A stretch of DNA of 64,000 nt from Gemmatimonadota bacterium (lineage in GTDB: Bacteria; Gemmatimonadota; Gemmatimonadetes; Longimicrobiales; Gaopeijiaceae), in the NCBI GenBank assembly GCA_022823225.1, contig JAJDXM010000092.1:1-64000 (forward strand), in the 5' to 3' direction. The position numbers were made by a program, and so were the translations under genes. The number at the start of each line of letters is the position of its first letter. The stretch's first letter is position 1. Below the pieces are notes generated by a model. It did not search any database. It was not told the DNA's origin and saw nothing but the letters and a program-made list of their open reading frames with translations. This document shows, one piece after another, positions 21,363 to 30,271 of this stretch.

Positions 21363-21444
21363 CCGGATGTGGGATCGGGGCGTCTGCCGCTCCGCCAGGA
21401 TGGGAAGAATCGGCTACAGCTGAACCGGATCCCGGGCCCCCGCC

Positions 21445-22665
21445 TCAGCTCCCCCCCATCGCCTCCAGTACCGTATTCACCACCTGGTTGAACGCCCCAC
21501 CCCGGATCCACCTGCACACGATCACCAGGTCGTTCGCGGGGTCGACGTAGATCAGGTTCGAACCCGCGCCCACATGCGTCCAGGTGCCGGGCCGCGCGGA
21601 GCTCAGCGAGAAGTTCATGAAGCCGAATCCCCTGTTCACCGCGCCGGCGGTCGTCGCCATCCCGAACCAGTCCTCCGACACGAGTTGCTCGCCGTTCCAG
21701 TTGCCCCTGTGCAGGGTGAAGAGGCCGAATCGGGCCTGGTCGTACGCGCTGAGGATCATCCCGCCGCCCCAGTGCGCGCCGCCGCTCGGCGACTGGATCA
21801 TGCGCCCGTCGAAGTTGACCCAGGAGTTCTCGTAGCCGTGCCAGGCCCAGGTGGTCGAAGCCCCGATCGGGTCCATGACGTACTCGCGCAGGACTTCGGG
21901 CAGCGGGCGGCGCCACACCGCCGTGGCGGCCAGCGCCAGCAGGTTCACGCGCGTGTCGTTGTACTCGTAGGCGGTGCCGGGCTCGTTGCGCGGCCGCGTG
22001 CCCCATGTGCTCGCATCCCGGTCGGGACGGTCGGCCCACTCGGGCTTGCCCCAAAGCGTCCCCTCCCAGTCACTCGTCTGCCGCAGCAGGTGGTTCCAGG
22101 TGATCTTGCGGTTGTGTTCGGAGTCGAAGAGGAGCTTGAGGCGGCGACCGCTCTCATCCCCGGGCTCGCCGTCACCATCGTCCAGCACGACCGGCGGCAT
22201 GTAGTCGCGCACCAGGTCGTGCACGTCGCCGATCAGGCCGTGGTCGTACGCCAGCCCGACCGAAGTCGAGAGGAAGCTCTTCGAAACGCTGAAGGTGTTG
22301 TCGGCCTTCGCGGGATCGCCCCACTCGGCAACGATGTACCCCCGGTAGACGATGAGCCCCGTTTGCGGCGCGCGGACCGTGAAGGGCCCCACCGCGTCGC
22401 CGAGCGGCTCGCGCCCGAACGACGAGAGGTGGTTGAAGGCGAGGTCGGGCGGGGACTCGGACTCGCCGGCGATCGCGATCTCGACGGCGCGCTGGATGGC
22501 CGCCGGGTCGAGGCCGAGCTGCTCCGGGGTGCGGCGCTCCCAGTCCGGGTGGCGTCCGGGGAAGTACGACTGGGCGGAGAGGAGGTGGGGGGTGAGGAGG
22601 AGGAAAAGGGCGGTCGCGCAGAGGAGGGCGCGGACCGCGGGCAACGAGGTGGTGTGGCGTGACAT
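21445..22665 (-). CDS. Beta-lactamase-fold serine hydrolase, secreted
   Basis: A 406-aa exported protein of the class C beta-lactamase/esterase family (PF00144). A signal peptide ends near 'LLSAQS'. The SxxK motif is S126-V-S-K129 in 'NTFSVSKSF'. Y-N-D at about residues 235-237 ('YEYNDTR') stands where the family has Y-x-N. 'GGGMILSAYDQARFG' and a late 'THVGAGSN' are further family blocks. Likely an esterase or peptidase rather than an antibiotic-resistance enzyme, because the fold is used widely in this phylum. A Shine-Dalgarno GGGAG precedes the ATG. Confidence 0.9.
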   Translation of the reverse strand: MSRHTTSLPAVRALLCATALFLLLTPHLLSAQSYFPGRHPDWERRTPEQLGLDPAAIQRAVEIAIAGESESPPDLAFNHLSSFGREPLGDAVGPFTVRAPQTGLIVYRGYIVAEWGDPAKADNTFSVSKSFLSTSVGLAYDHGLIGDVHDLVRDYMPPVVLDDGDGEPGDESGRRLKLLFDSEHNRKITWNHLLRQTSDWEGTLWGKPEWADRPDRDASTWGTRPRNEPGTAYEYNDTRVNLLALAATAVWRRPLPEVLREYVMDPIGASTTWAWHGYENSWVNFDGRMIQSPSGGAHWGGGMILSAYDQARFGLFTLHRGNWNGEQLVSEDWFGMATTAGAVNRGFGFMNFSLSSARPGTWTHVGAGSNLIYVDPANDLVIVCRWIRGGAFNQVVNTVLEAMGGS

Positions 22666-22882
22666 GACGGATCTCCCGGGGGGTACTCCCGTGGCTGGGT
22701 AACGCGACTCTTGGCGTGCATGGTAGGCGCTGCCCCGCCCGGAGTCCAGCGATGCGCAGCTGGACTGGACACGGGCCGTCGCGACTCAGCGCACCTCCGC
22801 CGGCAGCCGCCTCACCACCACCCTCGGCACATCTCTCTCGTCGAACTCGATGAACGCGGCCAGGCCGTCGGGACCGAATGCG

Positions 22883-24148
22883 TCAAGGGAACCTGGTCGC
22901 GCCGGGGCGAAAAGTGCCGACATACGCGCCCGCAACCGTCACGACATCGATGGGTCCTCCGTCGTTCTCGGGCAGTTCGCCCCGGCGTTGCACCCAGACC
23001 CGCCCGCCCCATGTGGCGGCAAGCCCGCGGAGCACGGGGACCTCGGGGTAGTAGTTCGGTTCGTGCAGGGTGGCCGTGGGGTTGAGATTGGCTCCTGCCC
23101 CGCGCCCCGAAGACCCCATCAGTTCACGCATTCGGTCCAGCATTCGCTCTTGTGTCTCCGCCAGCGCGTCCGCTCCTCCGATTTCTTCGAGAACAGCCGC
23201 TCTCCTCTCCTCGTACTCGCGCCGAACCGAGGACGTTACGGGTTCCGGCAACAGGGGCCGCCGAATAATGCGCGCGACTTCTCCCGAGCCCGGCGAAGTC
23301 ACCTTGAGTGCGTACGCGGACGAATCGGAGTGAACGATGCCACCATCCGGAAGGACGGCCACCAGAAGCCTGGGCTCGAACACCGCGGGCAGGCTCAGGC
23401 TCAGCATCCCCATCATGTTCCGGATCTCGCCCTCGACCGGCACGTTGCCGGGCATGGGTTCCGCACCGGTGCGTGGCGGCAGCCATCCCCGGACCACCGT
23501 GTCCGGCTGCGCGACATCGCCGCCCAATGAGACGCGCGCGATCGGCCGCGAAGTGGGCGGAGCCCCCGCGGCACCGAATCTCATGCTCAGTCCCGCCTCG
23601 GCGAATTCTCCCGCAAAGACGGCTCCGCCACGAGGGTCGGCGTGGAGGCCCCGCGGAAACGACTCCCCACCTACGCGAACATGGCGTTGAAAGACACCCG
23701 ATGCGTCAAAGAGCTGGTAGGCGCGGTGGCCCGCGTCGCCGACGACCGTGGTTCCGTCCCGCAACACTGCGAACCCGACCGGTTGCCTGAATTCGCCGGG
23801 ACCTCCGCCCCACGAACCGAACTCGCGGATGAAGCCGCCCGTGGCGTCGAACACCAGAACCCGCAAATCCCGGGGACCCGCCAGACCCGCGGTCCCTTCG
23901 AACACATACAGACTGCCGCTGGCGTCGAACGCCACCTGATTCACCTTGCCGAACATTTCCCAGGGCTCGCCGTCAAGCACTCCGACGCTGTACACCTCTT
24001 CGAAGGCAGGTTCGATCAGTCGATCCCGGCCTGGCAGTTCGAGCACCTCCTGAGCCTGCGGTCCACGGGCCGACAAGGACATCGGAGCACCGAAAAGCGC
24101 GGCGGCCAGGATGAGGGACGGCAGTCGGTGGATTAGCCCCGCAGCCAT
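22883..24148 (-). CDS. 6-bladed beta-propeller protein, C-terminus lost by frameshift
   Basis: Exported propeller of the same subfamily as the protein at 26316-27743: '[22 protein letters not shown]', '[15 protein letters not shown]', '[21 protein letters not shown]'. The frame stops at TGA 22883 after 'GATRFP', but one base out of frame the expected ending '[16 protein letters not shown]' to 'RRLPAEVR' continues to TGA at 22786. One extra T in CCTTGAC near 22886 explains it. The ATG at 24148 shares one base with the M56 stop (TGATG); GTG at 24151 is an alternative. Third gene of the BlaI-M56 operon, so its product may be sensed or processed with them. Confidence 0.8.
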   Translation of the reverse strand: MAAGLIHRLPSLILAAALFGAPMSLSARGPQAQEVLELPGRDRLIEPAFEEVYSVGVLDGEPWEMFGKVNQVAFDASGSLYVFEGTAGLAGPRDLRVLVFDATGGFIREFGSWGGGPGEFRQPVGFAVLRDGTTVVGDAGHRAYQLFDASGVFQRHVRVGGESFPRGLHADPRGGAVFAGEFAEAGLSMRFGAAGAPPTSRPIARVSLGGDVAQPDTVVRGWLPPRTGAEPMPGNVPVEGEIRNMMGMLSLSLPAVFEPRLLVAVLPDGGIVHSDSSAYALKVTSPGSGEVARIIRRPLLPEPVTSSVRREYEERRAAVLEEIGGADALAETQERMLDRMRELMGSSGRGAGANLNPTATLHEPNYYPEVPVLRGLAATWGGRVWVQRRGELPENDGGPIDVVTVAGAYVGTFRPGATRFP

Positions 24149-25746
24149 CACTCCCGGCCCTCCGGCACGCGGATGGCTTCACGGAGCCTCGTTCTCAGCT
24201 CCCGGACCCGGCCGCTCCACTCTCCGGATTGTTCCCACGCCCGAGGAGCTTGCACGTATTCCCGCATGAGCTCCCGCATCTCGGCCAGCATGGCCTCCAG
24301 TTCGGGACTCCGTGGTTCCGCGGTCGAAATGCGGGACGTGTAGTCGCCGGCATAGAGCCCGCGATTGCGTTCCACCATCTCCGTGACGAGCAATTCGCCG
24401 TATTTCCGGCGAATCTCATCGGGGATGTCATTGTCCAGGGCATAACTGATCAGGTACCCCGAGGCTGCTCCGCTCAGGTATGCGCTCAGTTCCCGGCCGT
24501 GTTCCTCGGTGAGGTCCCCGGATTCCATCCCCTCCCGGATGAGCTCCTGCAACGCCGCTTCCCGCTGGGAGAGGGCCCGCGCAACCCGCGCAGCCGCGTC
24601 CGCGGCGGCACGCAACTCATCTGCGCCGACAAGCAGCTCTTCTGTGCCGACAAGCAACTCGCGCAGGGCAACCAGTGCCACTTCTTCGGCTGGATTCATT
24701 GCCGCTTCGTCGTCGGCCGCCATCGGCGCTGTTGCCCAATCGCAGTAGATGAGCCCGAGCGGCAGCGCGCACAGCAGGGCCAGTCGGCCGGTGGTTCGCA
24801 GCCAGCGAGACGCGGGCGCTTGGGTCCTGGTTGAAACGATCATTCTGATTCTCCTTTCGAGAGCCTGGGTGCGCCCGACTCCGCCGGCCGCGCTGGCAGG
24901 CAGCAGCGGGCGGACGCCGGGCGGTATCGATGTGCTGGCGACAACACGCAGCAGCGCGTTGGCGTAGGTCTTCGGACACGATCTTCCCGCATCCACGGCG
25001 AGCCGGTCGCAGCACGCGTCCTCGGCGATCTGGAGCTGTCGGCGGGCCCACCACGCCACCGGATTCCACCAGAAGACGGTGCAGGCAAGCCACTCCAGCC
25101 AGCGCACCAGGTGGTCTCGGCGGCGCACGTGCGCCAGTTCGTGGGCCAGCATGGCGCGGAGTTCCTCGCGGCTCGTGCCGGTCAGGAGAAAAGCGGGGAT
25201 CAGGACGCGGACCTTCCCCCCGCTCCACCACACCATGGGCGTTACGCGGGCGTCGGCGATGTTCAGTTCGGGCATCCGGGACAGGCCAAGGTCCCGGCCG
25301 ATCTCGGCAGCCTCCCGCTGCAGCCACGCGGGCGCCGCGCGCAGGACCCTCGCGAGCGTGCGCCGAAAGCGGATCGTTCGCACGAGCGTCCAGCCCAGCA
25401 ACCCCGCCGTGCCCAGGAGCCAAAGCATCGCCACGGCCTGTGGGGCCGTCGCCCCGAGCGGCGGGCCCGTGGAGGGGTACGAAGCCTCGTCGGCCAATAC
25501 GAGGGCGGGAGCACCGGCGCTCGGCGCAGGGAGCGGCACGGCCGGTGGCGCCGGGAGCACCGGAAGCGAAACGATCGCCGGGACCAGCAGGGTCACGAGC
25601 ACAAGCAGCCACAGCTGGCAGGACACGGCGGGGCGGTCCACACTCCGGTGAACCATCCACACCGCGCAGGCGAGGACGACCGAGACCGCCAGCTTGGTGG
25701 CGCCGATCTGGAGCAGCAGGCCGGTCATGCCTCCTCCGCCCATCAT
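24148..25746 (-). CDS. M56 family metallopeptidase (BlaR1-like sensor)
   Basis: A 532-aa integral membrane protein. Hydrophobic segments flank a cytoplasm-facing gluzincin site: H202-E203-L-A-H206 (HELAH) with the third ligand E242 in 'IAEDACCD'. BlaR1/MecR1 proteins sense a signal and cleave the BlaI repressor. Here the C-terminal penicillin-binding sensor is absent; instead there is a helical, Glu/Arg-rich domain of about 190 residues after the last membrane segment ('ALPLGLIYCDW'), so the signal is not a beta-lactam by this evidence. Starts within the BlaI stop (ATGA) and runs into the propeller gene. Confidence 0.9.
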   Translation of the reverse strand: MMGGGGMTGLLLQIGATKLAVSVVLACAVWMVHRSVDRPAVSCQLWLLVLVTLLVPAIVSLPVLPAPPAVPLPAPSAGAPALVLADEASYPSTGPPLGATAPQAVAMLWLLGTAGLLGWTLVRTIRFRRTLARVLRAAPAWLQREAAEIGRDLGLSRMPELNIADARVTPMVWWSGGKVRVLIPAFLLTGTSREELRAMLAHELAHVRRRDHLVRWLEWLACTVFWWNPVAWWARRQLQIAEDACCDRLAVDAGRSCPKTYANALLRVVASTSIPPGVRPLLPASAAGGVGRTQALERRIRMIVSTRTQAPASRWLRTTGRLALLCALPLGLIYCDWATAPMAADDEAAMNPAEEVALVALRELLVGTEELLVGADELRAAADAAARVARALSQREAALQELIREGMESGDLTEEHGRELSAYLSGAASGYLISYALDNDIPDEIRRKYGELLVTEMVERNRGLYAGDYTSRISTAEPRSPELEAMLAEMRELMREYVQAPRAWEQSGEWSGRVRELRTRLREAIRVPEGRE

Positions 25747-26114
25747 GCCTCCTCCTCAAGAATGCGGCGCAGCCTTTCGATCTCGGCGTGCGACAGCTTG
25801 TTGTCGGCGACCAGGCGGGTGATCATCGGCGCCAGCGAACCCTGGGTGAGCCGGTTCGCCAGCGACTCGAGTTGCGCGCTGGCGTAGGCATCGCGGCTGA
25901 TCGCGGGTGTGAACACGCTGATTCCCAGGCTGCGGTCACGAGCCACGAAGTCCTTGGCCGAGAGGCGCTGCAGGAGCCGCTGCACCGTGCCGTGCTGCGG
26001 TTTGGGCGCATCCGCGTAGAGCCGGTCGATGATCTGGCGGGCGGTGAGGCGCCCCTTTGTCCAGAGAAGCTCCATGACGGCGAGCTCGGCGTTCGGCAGG
26101 GCGGGTATTGTCAC
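25743..26114 (-). CDS. BlaI/MecI/CopY family repressor
   Basis: A 123-aa winged-helix repressor. GTG at 26114 is chosen: it follows AAGAAGGGA at good spacing and starts the typical N-terminus 'IPALPNAELAVMELLW', whereas the longer frame would begin inside the operator. Recognition region: 'LTARQIIDRLYADAPKPQHGTVQRLLQRLSAKDFVARDR' in pattern. The C-terminal helix region ('LVADNKLSHAEIERLRRIL') dimerises. It should repress its own operon through the palindromes at 26143-26181 until M56 is activated. Confidence 0.9.
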   Translation of the reverse strand: MTIPALPNAELAVMELLWTKGRLTARQIIDRLYADAPKPQHGTVQRLLQRLSAKDFVARDRSLGISVFTPAISRDAYASAQLESLANRLTQGSLAPMITRLVADNKLSHAEIERLRRILEEEA

Positions 26115-26140
26115 GGCGGAATCCCTTCTTGACGGAGATG

Positions 26141-26188
26141 ACACGACTTCATGTCGTCATGTTAAGACACAGAAGTCGTGTGTGTCAA
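26141..26188 (-). promoter_or_regulatory. BlaI-type autoregulated promoter and operators
   Basis: On the minus strand TTGACA (26188-26183) and TTAACA (26165-26160) are 17 bases apart, a near-ideal vegetative promoter reading into the BlaI gene. The spacer contains an ACAC-GACTTC-TGTGT half-palindrome, and ACGAC-N5-GTCGT lies at 26143-26157 just after the -10. The 10-mer ACACGACTTC at 26141 is repeated inverted at 26172-26181. Dimeric BlaI bound at both sites would block RNA polymerase. Sequence pattern is direct; binding is inferred. Confidence 0.65.
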
Positions 26189-26315
26189 GTTTGGGGGGAT
26201 TCAGCTGTGATGGGCCTCCCAGCGGTTCGAGGCTCGGGATCCACGTCCGCCAGTCACGCCGAGCACGGCTGGCGGGGCGCTGCAACCGGGCGCGCGGCCC
26301 CCGTCGTGCTGGCCC

Positions 26316-27743
26316 TCAGCGCACCTCGGCCGGCAGCCTCCGTACCACCACCGTGGCCACTTCGAGTTCATCGAGCTCTATGAAGGCAGCGAGTCCGTCG
26401 GGGCCGAAGGCGTCCGGCATCCTCGTTGCACCGGCCCGGTAGGTGCCGACGTAGTCGCCATCGCCGGTCACCACGTCGATGGGGCCGTCCGCGAGGAGTT
26501 CGTCGCCGCGGCGCATGACCCAGATGCGTCCCTCCCACGTGGCAGACAGGTCTTCGATGACCGGGAGCTCCGGGTAGAACGAGGGCTCTCCCATGTTGAT
26601 TGAAATGTCCCCTCCCTCAGCCCCCGACGGCAGGCCGCCTGCCGCGCCCGGAAGCGATGCACCCGATCCGATGGGAATCATCACCGAACTGACGTTGAGT
26701 CCCGAGCTTCCGGCCGACAGATTCGACGCCGCCTCCTGCCGCTCCTCCATCAGCCTCTTGTATTCCTCCTCGATCCTCGGCGTCACCGGACGCGGGCGCA
26801 GAGGGCGGGTGATCCGGCGCACCGCCGCGCCGCCGCCGGGAGCCGTCACGTTGAGCACCCAGGCGGAAGAGTCCGAGTAGACGATCCTTCCGTCCGGGAG
26901 CAGGCTGTTCAGGAGCCTCGGTTCGAAGGTGGCGGGCATGGCGACGCCGCTGCTGATCGGCAGGCTGATCGCCTGTCCACCGCCGCCTCCCGCCGAGACC
27001 GGAAGGGAGCCGGAGATCTCCGCCTCCTGCTCCACCTGCGGAGGAAGCCACGCCTCGACCACGACACTCCGTTCGGCATCTTCGCCTTCAAGTCCCACCC
27101 GATGGATCGGCCGGTGGTCCGGCTGCTCCTGTGCGGGACCACCGACCATGAAGCTGCTGCCCGCGCCCACGGTGTAGACCGCGCCCCCACGCGGATCGGA
27201 CTGGATCGGAAGCGCGACCGCCATCAGGCCCTCCAGGGCGCTGCTCATGTCCGCGATGTTCAAGGTGGCGCTGCTCACCGGTCCGCCGCCGACGCGCACC
27301 AGCCGAAGGAATTCTCCCGTTTCGTCGAAGAGCTGGTATCCCCGGTGCCCCATGTCGCCCACGATGGTCGTGCCGTCGCGCATGACCGCGTACGAGATCG
27401 GCGTGTTGAATTCACCCGGGCCCTGGCCGCTCGACCCGAACTCGCGAACGAAGTTGCCGGACGGATCGAAGACCAGGACGCGCACATTCCCGCCAATCAC
27501 GGTCGAGCCGTCGAACACGTAGAGATTCCCACGCGCGTCGAAGGCCACCTTGGGCACCGTGCCGAGCATTTCCCAACTCTCGCCGTCGAGAACCCCGACG
27601 CGGAAAACCTCCTCGAAGTCGGCCTCGATGCCACTGTCCCGGCCGGGCAGTTCGATGACCTCCTGGGCGTGAAGAAGCGGTGCCGCAAGAAGCGCGACGG
27701 TAAGGGGGACGAAGTGAAACGCTCTGCGGGTGCGGATGCTCAT
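26316..27743 (-). CDS. 6-bladed beta-propeller protein, secreted
   Basis: A 475-aa exported protein; ATG 27743 starts a signal peptide ([11 protein letters not shown] to LLHAQ). It is the intact sister of the frameshifted propeller at 22883: '[22 protein letters not shown]', '[23 protein letters not shown]', '[21 protein letters not shown]' and the ending '[16 protein letters not shown]' to 'RRLPAEVR'. Gly-rich loops near residues 235 and 350 are lineage inserts. It ends 128 bases upstream of the BlaI promoter on the same strand. Role unknown, probably extracytoplasmic binding. Confidence 0.83.
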   Translation of the reverse strand: MSIRTRRAFHFVPLTVALLAAPLLHAQEVIELPGRDSGIEADFEEVFRVGVLDGESWEMLGTVPKVAFDARGNLYVFDGSTVIGGNVRVLVFDPSGNFVREFGSSGQGPGEFNTPISYAVMRDGTTIVGDMGHRGYQLFDETGEFLRLVRVGGGPVSSATLNIADMSSALEGLMAVALPIQSDPRGGAVYTVGAGSSFMVGGPAQEQPDHRPIHRVGLEGEDAERSVVVEAWLPPQVEQEAEISGSLPVSAGGGGGQAISLPISSGVAMPATFEPRLLNSLLPDGRIVYSDSSAWVLNVTAPGGGAAVRRITRPLRPRPVTPRIEEEYKRLMEERQEAASNLSAGSSGLNVSSVMIPIGSGASLPGAAGGLPSGAEGGDISINMGEPSFYPELPVIEDLSATWEGRIWVMRRGDELLADGPIDVVTGDGDYVGTYRAGATRMPDAFGPDGLAAFIELDELEVATVVVRRLPAEVR

Positions 27744-27939
27744 GCTGCTGCGCCTTTCTCGCTTTCCGATGTGCGGTGGCTCCGGCAGGCGGAAACCTCC
27801 TCCACGGCCTGCCGGACCTTCCAGTCGCATTGGATGCCGGACTCCGACTCGGGGGTTGTCCGGGCGGCGCGAAATCGCAACGATGTTTCCAGCCGTCCGA
27901 CTTCAACTGGAGCCGCCCGCCTCGCAACCGGAGGAATCC

Positions 27940-28656
27940 GTGACCAGCGCCACGCACAGATCCATCTTCCCCTCGGCGGCGCTCGCCGTTGTCGCCGCCA
28001 TCGCCTCGGTCGCCTGCGACAGGCCGGCCGCCGAAGACACCCCCGAACCGGAACCCGCACCCGAACCCGAACCCGCGAACACTTCCATGCTCCTGACCCC
28101 CGAAGCACTCAACGAAACCGCTCCCGACATTTTCCGGGCCCGTTTCGAGACCTCCAAGGGCGACTTCGTCATCGAAGTCCACCGCGAGTGGTCGCCCAAC
28201 GGCGCCGACCGCTTCTACAACCTGGTCGCGAACGGCTACTTCGACGATGTCCGCTTCTTCCGGGTCGTCGCCGGGTTCATGGCGCAGTTCGGAATGCACG
28301 GCGATCCCGCCGTGACGGCGGCCTGGCGCACCCGGCGGATCGAGGACGACCCGGTCATGCAGAGCAACACGCGCGGGTTCGTCAGCTTTGCCGCGACCAG
28401 CCAGCCCAACAGCCGCACCACCCAGGTGTTCGTCAATTTCGGGGACAACAGCGGGCTCGACGAAATGGGATTCTCGCCCTTCGGCCAGGTGATCGGGGGC
28501 ATGGACGTCGTGGATCAGCTCCATTCCGACTACGGTGACGCGCCCCCGGGCGGCCGGGGACCAAACCAGGGCGCGATCCAGACGCGCGGCAACGACTACC
28601 TGATGGAAGCCTTCCCAAACCTCGACTTTGTGAGGCGGGCGACGATCGTCCGCTAG
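27940..28656 (+). CDS. Peptidylprolyl isomerase (cyclophilin) lipoprotein
   Basis: A 238-aa exported cyclophilin. GTG at 27940 follows GGAGG at ideal spacing and opens a lipoprotein signal with Cys in 'AAIASVAC'. A linker of repeated Glu-Pro follows. The catalytic fold has 'GDFVIEVHREWSPNGADRFYNLV', 'FFRVVAGFMAQFG' and 'TQVFVNFGDN..LD...FSPFGQVI', with the catalytic Arg and 'FMAQFG' conserved. It helps fold proteins in the periplasm or at the outer membrane. Its TAG stop is the first part of the inverted-repeat element that follows. Confidence 0.93.
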   Translation: MTSATHRSIFPSAALAVVAAIASVACDRPAAEDTPEPEPAPEPEPANTSMLLTPEALNETAPDIFRARFETSKGDFVIEVHREWSPNGADRFYNLVANGYFDDVRFFRVVAGFMAQFGMHGDPAVTAAWRTRRIEDDPVMQSNTRGFVSFAATSQPNSRTTQVFVNFGDNSGLDEMGFSPFGQVIGGMDVVDQLHSDYGDAPPGGRGPNQGAIQTRGNDYLMEAFPNLDFVRRATIVR

Positions 28657-28904
28657 TGTCCCGTCCCGGAAGTTCGCGTGCTAACGAGAGTGCCGAGGCG
28701 CCGGGCTGGCAAGGCGCGACGAAGGGCGAATAGCAGAGCTATTTGCCCGAGGAGCAACGCATAGCGGAGCCTCAAGGACCAAAATGTAAATAAAACATGA
28801 CATTTGGTAATGTAGACATGACAGTTTGGTTCGGCGAGCGCAGCGGTCCAGCGCGGATGCATCGGTGCTCGAATAGCCGAGAAATCTCCGGGACGGGACA
28901 CTAG
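28653..28904. mobile_element. MITE-like element, 252 bp with perfect 18-bp terminal inverted repeats
   Basis: CTAGTGTCCCGTCCCGGA at 28653-28670 is exactly inverted at 28887-28904. The inner right 209 bases (28696-28904) recur almost unchanged at 50410-50618. No transposase is encoded; small frames inside are not convincing genes. Both ends are CTAG, and the left end supplies the TAG stop of the cyclophilin gene. It also contains a hairpin around 28730 (GGGCGAATAGC/GCTATTTGCCC). A non-autonomous element moved by a transposase elsewhere is the best reading. It fills most of the 332-base gap after the cyclophilin gene. Confidence 0.7.
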
Positions 28905-28942
28905 GCGTCCGCGGAGAGTCCCCCGCGTCGCACCGAGGGCGG

Positions 28943-28998
28943 CGAGGCGCCAGGCCGGCAAGGCGCGACGACAGGGCGCTCAGCGGAGCTACCCGCCC
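28943..28998. repeat. Diverged partial copy of the MITE inner segment
   Basis: GCGAGGCGCCAGGCCGGCAAGG and the bases after it repeat, with changes, the 28694-28740 part of the element (GAGGCGCCGGGCTGGCAAGG, then GCGCGACGA and AGAGCTA/GGAGCTA). The copy overlaps the last codons and the TAG stop of the TPR gene. It lacks both ends. It may be an older insertion or a structured RNA motif shared by 3' gene ends. Confidence 0.45.
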
Positions 28999-29789
28999 TC
29001 CAGCGCCTCCAATTCCGCGAGCAGTCGTTCCTGGATGAGCCTGTCGTAGGCGTCGCCCAGCGGGATCCGGGACGCCTCCAACATCATTTCGCGCTGCAGT
29101 TCCCTGCCCTCGCGATCCCTCAGCAGGGGCATGCGCAGCGCATACTCGAAGATCACCAGCCTCGACCCCGGATTCATCGCCATGGCGCGCTCGAAGTGGG
29201 CGGTCGCTTCGCCGCGGTTTGCCCCGTAGGTGACCCGGGCCATGAAGCGTCCGGCGCGGTCAACGATGTCCGCGTGCCAGCCGGCCAGCGCGAGATGGGC
29301 TTCCCAGTACGTGGAATCGCGGGCGAGCGTGGCCTCCAGCAGATCGCGGATCCGGCCCCCGTAGCCCCGCCTGAGCGCGGTCATCGCGCCTATGGTCTGC
29401 GAGTACCGGCCGAGTGCGTGGGCGGACTGGTAGTGCGCCTCGGGGTTGCTCCGATCGGCCTCCACCGCCATTTCGCCGAGCGCCATCGCCCGTTCGAACA
29501 ATCCCTGCTTTTCCTCTTCGGCAGCGATGTAATAGCCATGGATCGCAAGCGATTTGGTCGCCAGGGCGTAGCCATCGGAGGTGCCGAGCGCCTCGGCGAT
29601 TTCGACCGCCTCGAGAAAGCGGCCCTCCGTGTAGGCGGCCCGTGCGTCCTCGATCGTCTGCGCACCCGCGGCGGCGGCGAGGAGCAGCGGACCCGCCAGA
29701 ACCGGGGCTAGCAGCGCGCGCGCGGACGCCACCGCCCGGCACGGATGCGACGCAGGGGCCGCGAGTTTCGAAAGTCGGGTGAGGTTCAT
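28989..29789 (-). CDS. TPR-like repeat protein, secreted
   Basis: A 266-aa exported helical-repeat protein. ATG 29789 sits behind GGAGG and begins a signal peptide ending 'LLAAAAGAQT'. TPR-type helices are seen at 'ARAAYTEGRFLEAVEIAEAL', 'LFERAMALGEMAVEADRSNPEAHY' and 'GEATAHFERAMAMNPGS'. Such proteins serve as periplasmic scaffolds. No partner gene is adjacent. Its stop codon falls inside a diverged repeat. Confidence 0.75.
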   Translation of the reverse strand: MNLTRLSKLAAPASHPCRAVASARALLAPVLAGPLLLAAAAGAQTIEDARAAYTEGRFLEAVEIAEALGTSDGYALATKSLAIHGYYIAAEEEKQGLFERAMALGEMAVEADRSNPEAHYQSAHALGRYSQTIGAMTALRRGYGGRIRDLLEATLARDSTYWEAHLALAGWHADIVDRAGRFMARVTYGANRGEATAHFERAMAMNPGSRLVIFEYALRMPLLRDREGRELQREMMLEASRIPLGDAYDRLIQERLLAELEALEGG

Positions 29790-29929
29790 TTCGGCCTCCG
29801 CTGGTCGGCGCGTCCGAATGAATCCGGCGCGCGATCGCATCACGCGTTCACTGCGACTGCCAGTCCTATTCTACAGTGATGTCGAATATGCGCAACAAGT
29901 TCTGCGCCCCATCGGCACCTGTCGCCGAA

Positions 29930-29980
29930 GCCGCAAAACTGGACAATTGATCTGACCAGTCATATTATGTGTCCAACTTT
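29930..29980 (+). promoter_or_regulatory. Candidate operator of the VapBC-type pair
   Basis: TGGACA at 29940-29945 and TGTCCA at 29970-29975 face each other across 24 bases; with flanks the arms match at 9 of 11 positions (AAAACTGGACA against TGTCCAACTTT). The spacer is AT-rich and includes TATTAT. It lies just ahead of the antitoxin gene, where autoregulation by the antitoxin complex would be expected. Binding is inferred. Confidence 0.45.
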
Positions 29981-29997
29981 TGAAAGGGACTGGATCC

Positions 29998-30255
29998 ATG
30001 AAAACAGCGCCCACGCCCGGCGGGAATACCGCCCGGCCCCGGAGGATCGGTGCGGCACGGTTCAAGGCGCAGTGTCTGGCACTCCTGGACCGGCTCGGTC
30101 CTGACGGGTTGGTGATCACCAAGCACGGAAAGCCGGTAGCGCGGGTGCTACCCTATGATCAGGACCCGGCCAGTCTGATCGGGAGCCTGCGGCACGAACT
30201 CAAGATCAGGGGAGACATCATGTCGACCGGGATTCGCTGGGACGCGGAGCGCTAG
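29998..30255 (+). CDS. Phd/VapB-type antitoxin
   Basis: An 85-aa protein from ATG 29998. 'IGAARFKAQCLALLDRL...GLVITKHGKPVARVLPY' is the Phd/YefM-type DNA-binding half: helix, 'VITKHGKPVA-V'. The tail 'IGSLRHELKIRGDI' should bind the toxin. Sixteen bases separate it from the PIN toxin gene, so both are on one transcript. A TTG at 29980 would add six residues but has no better ribosome site. Confidence 0.85.
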   Translation: MKTAPTPGGNTARPRRIGAARFKAQCLALLDRLGPDGLVITKHGKPVARVLPYDQDPASLIGSLRHELKIRGDIMSTGIRWDAER

Positions 30256-30271
30256 GCGGCCCGTGGAATAG

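Noticed and set aside
22883-22885. TGA as a further selenocysteine codon in the propeller gene
   Set aside because: Sequence after the TGA in the same frame is unrelated; the expected ending lies in another frame, so it is a frameshift.
28653-28961. 102-codon minus-strand frame, with a relative at 50352-50615
   Set aside because: Both are translations of the dispersed repeat; similarity is due to the DNA repeat, and the ends depend on flanking DNA.
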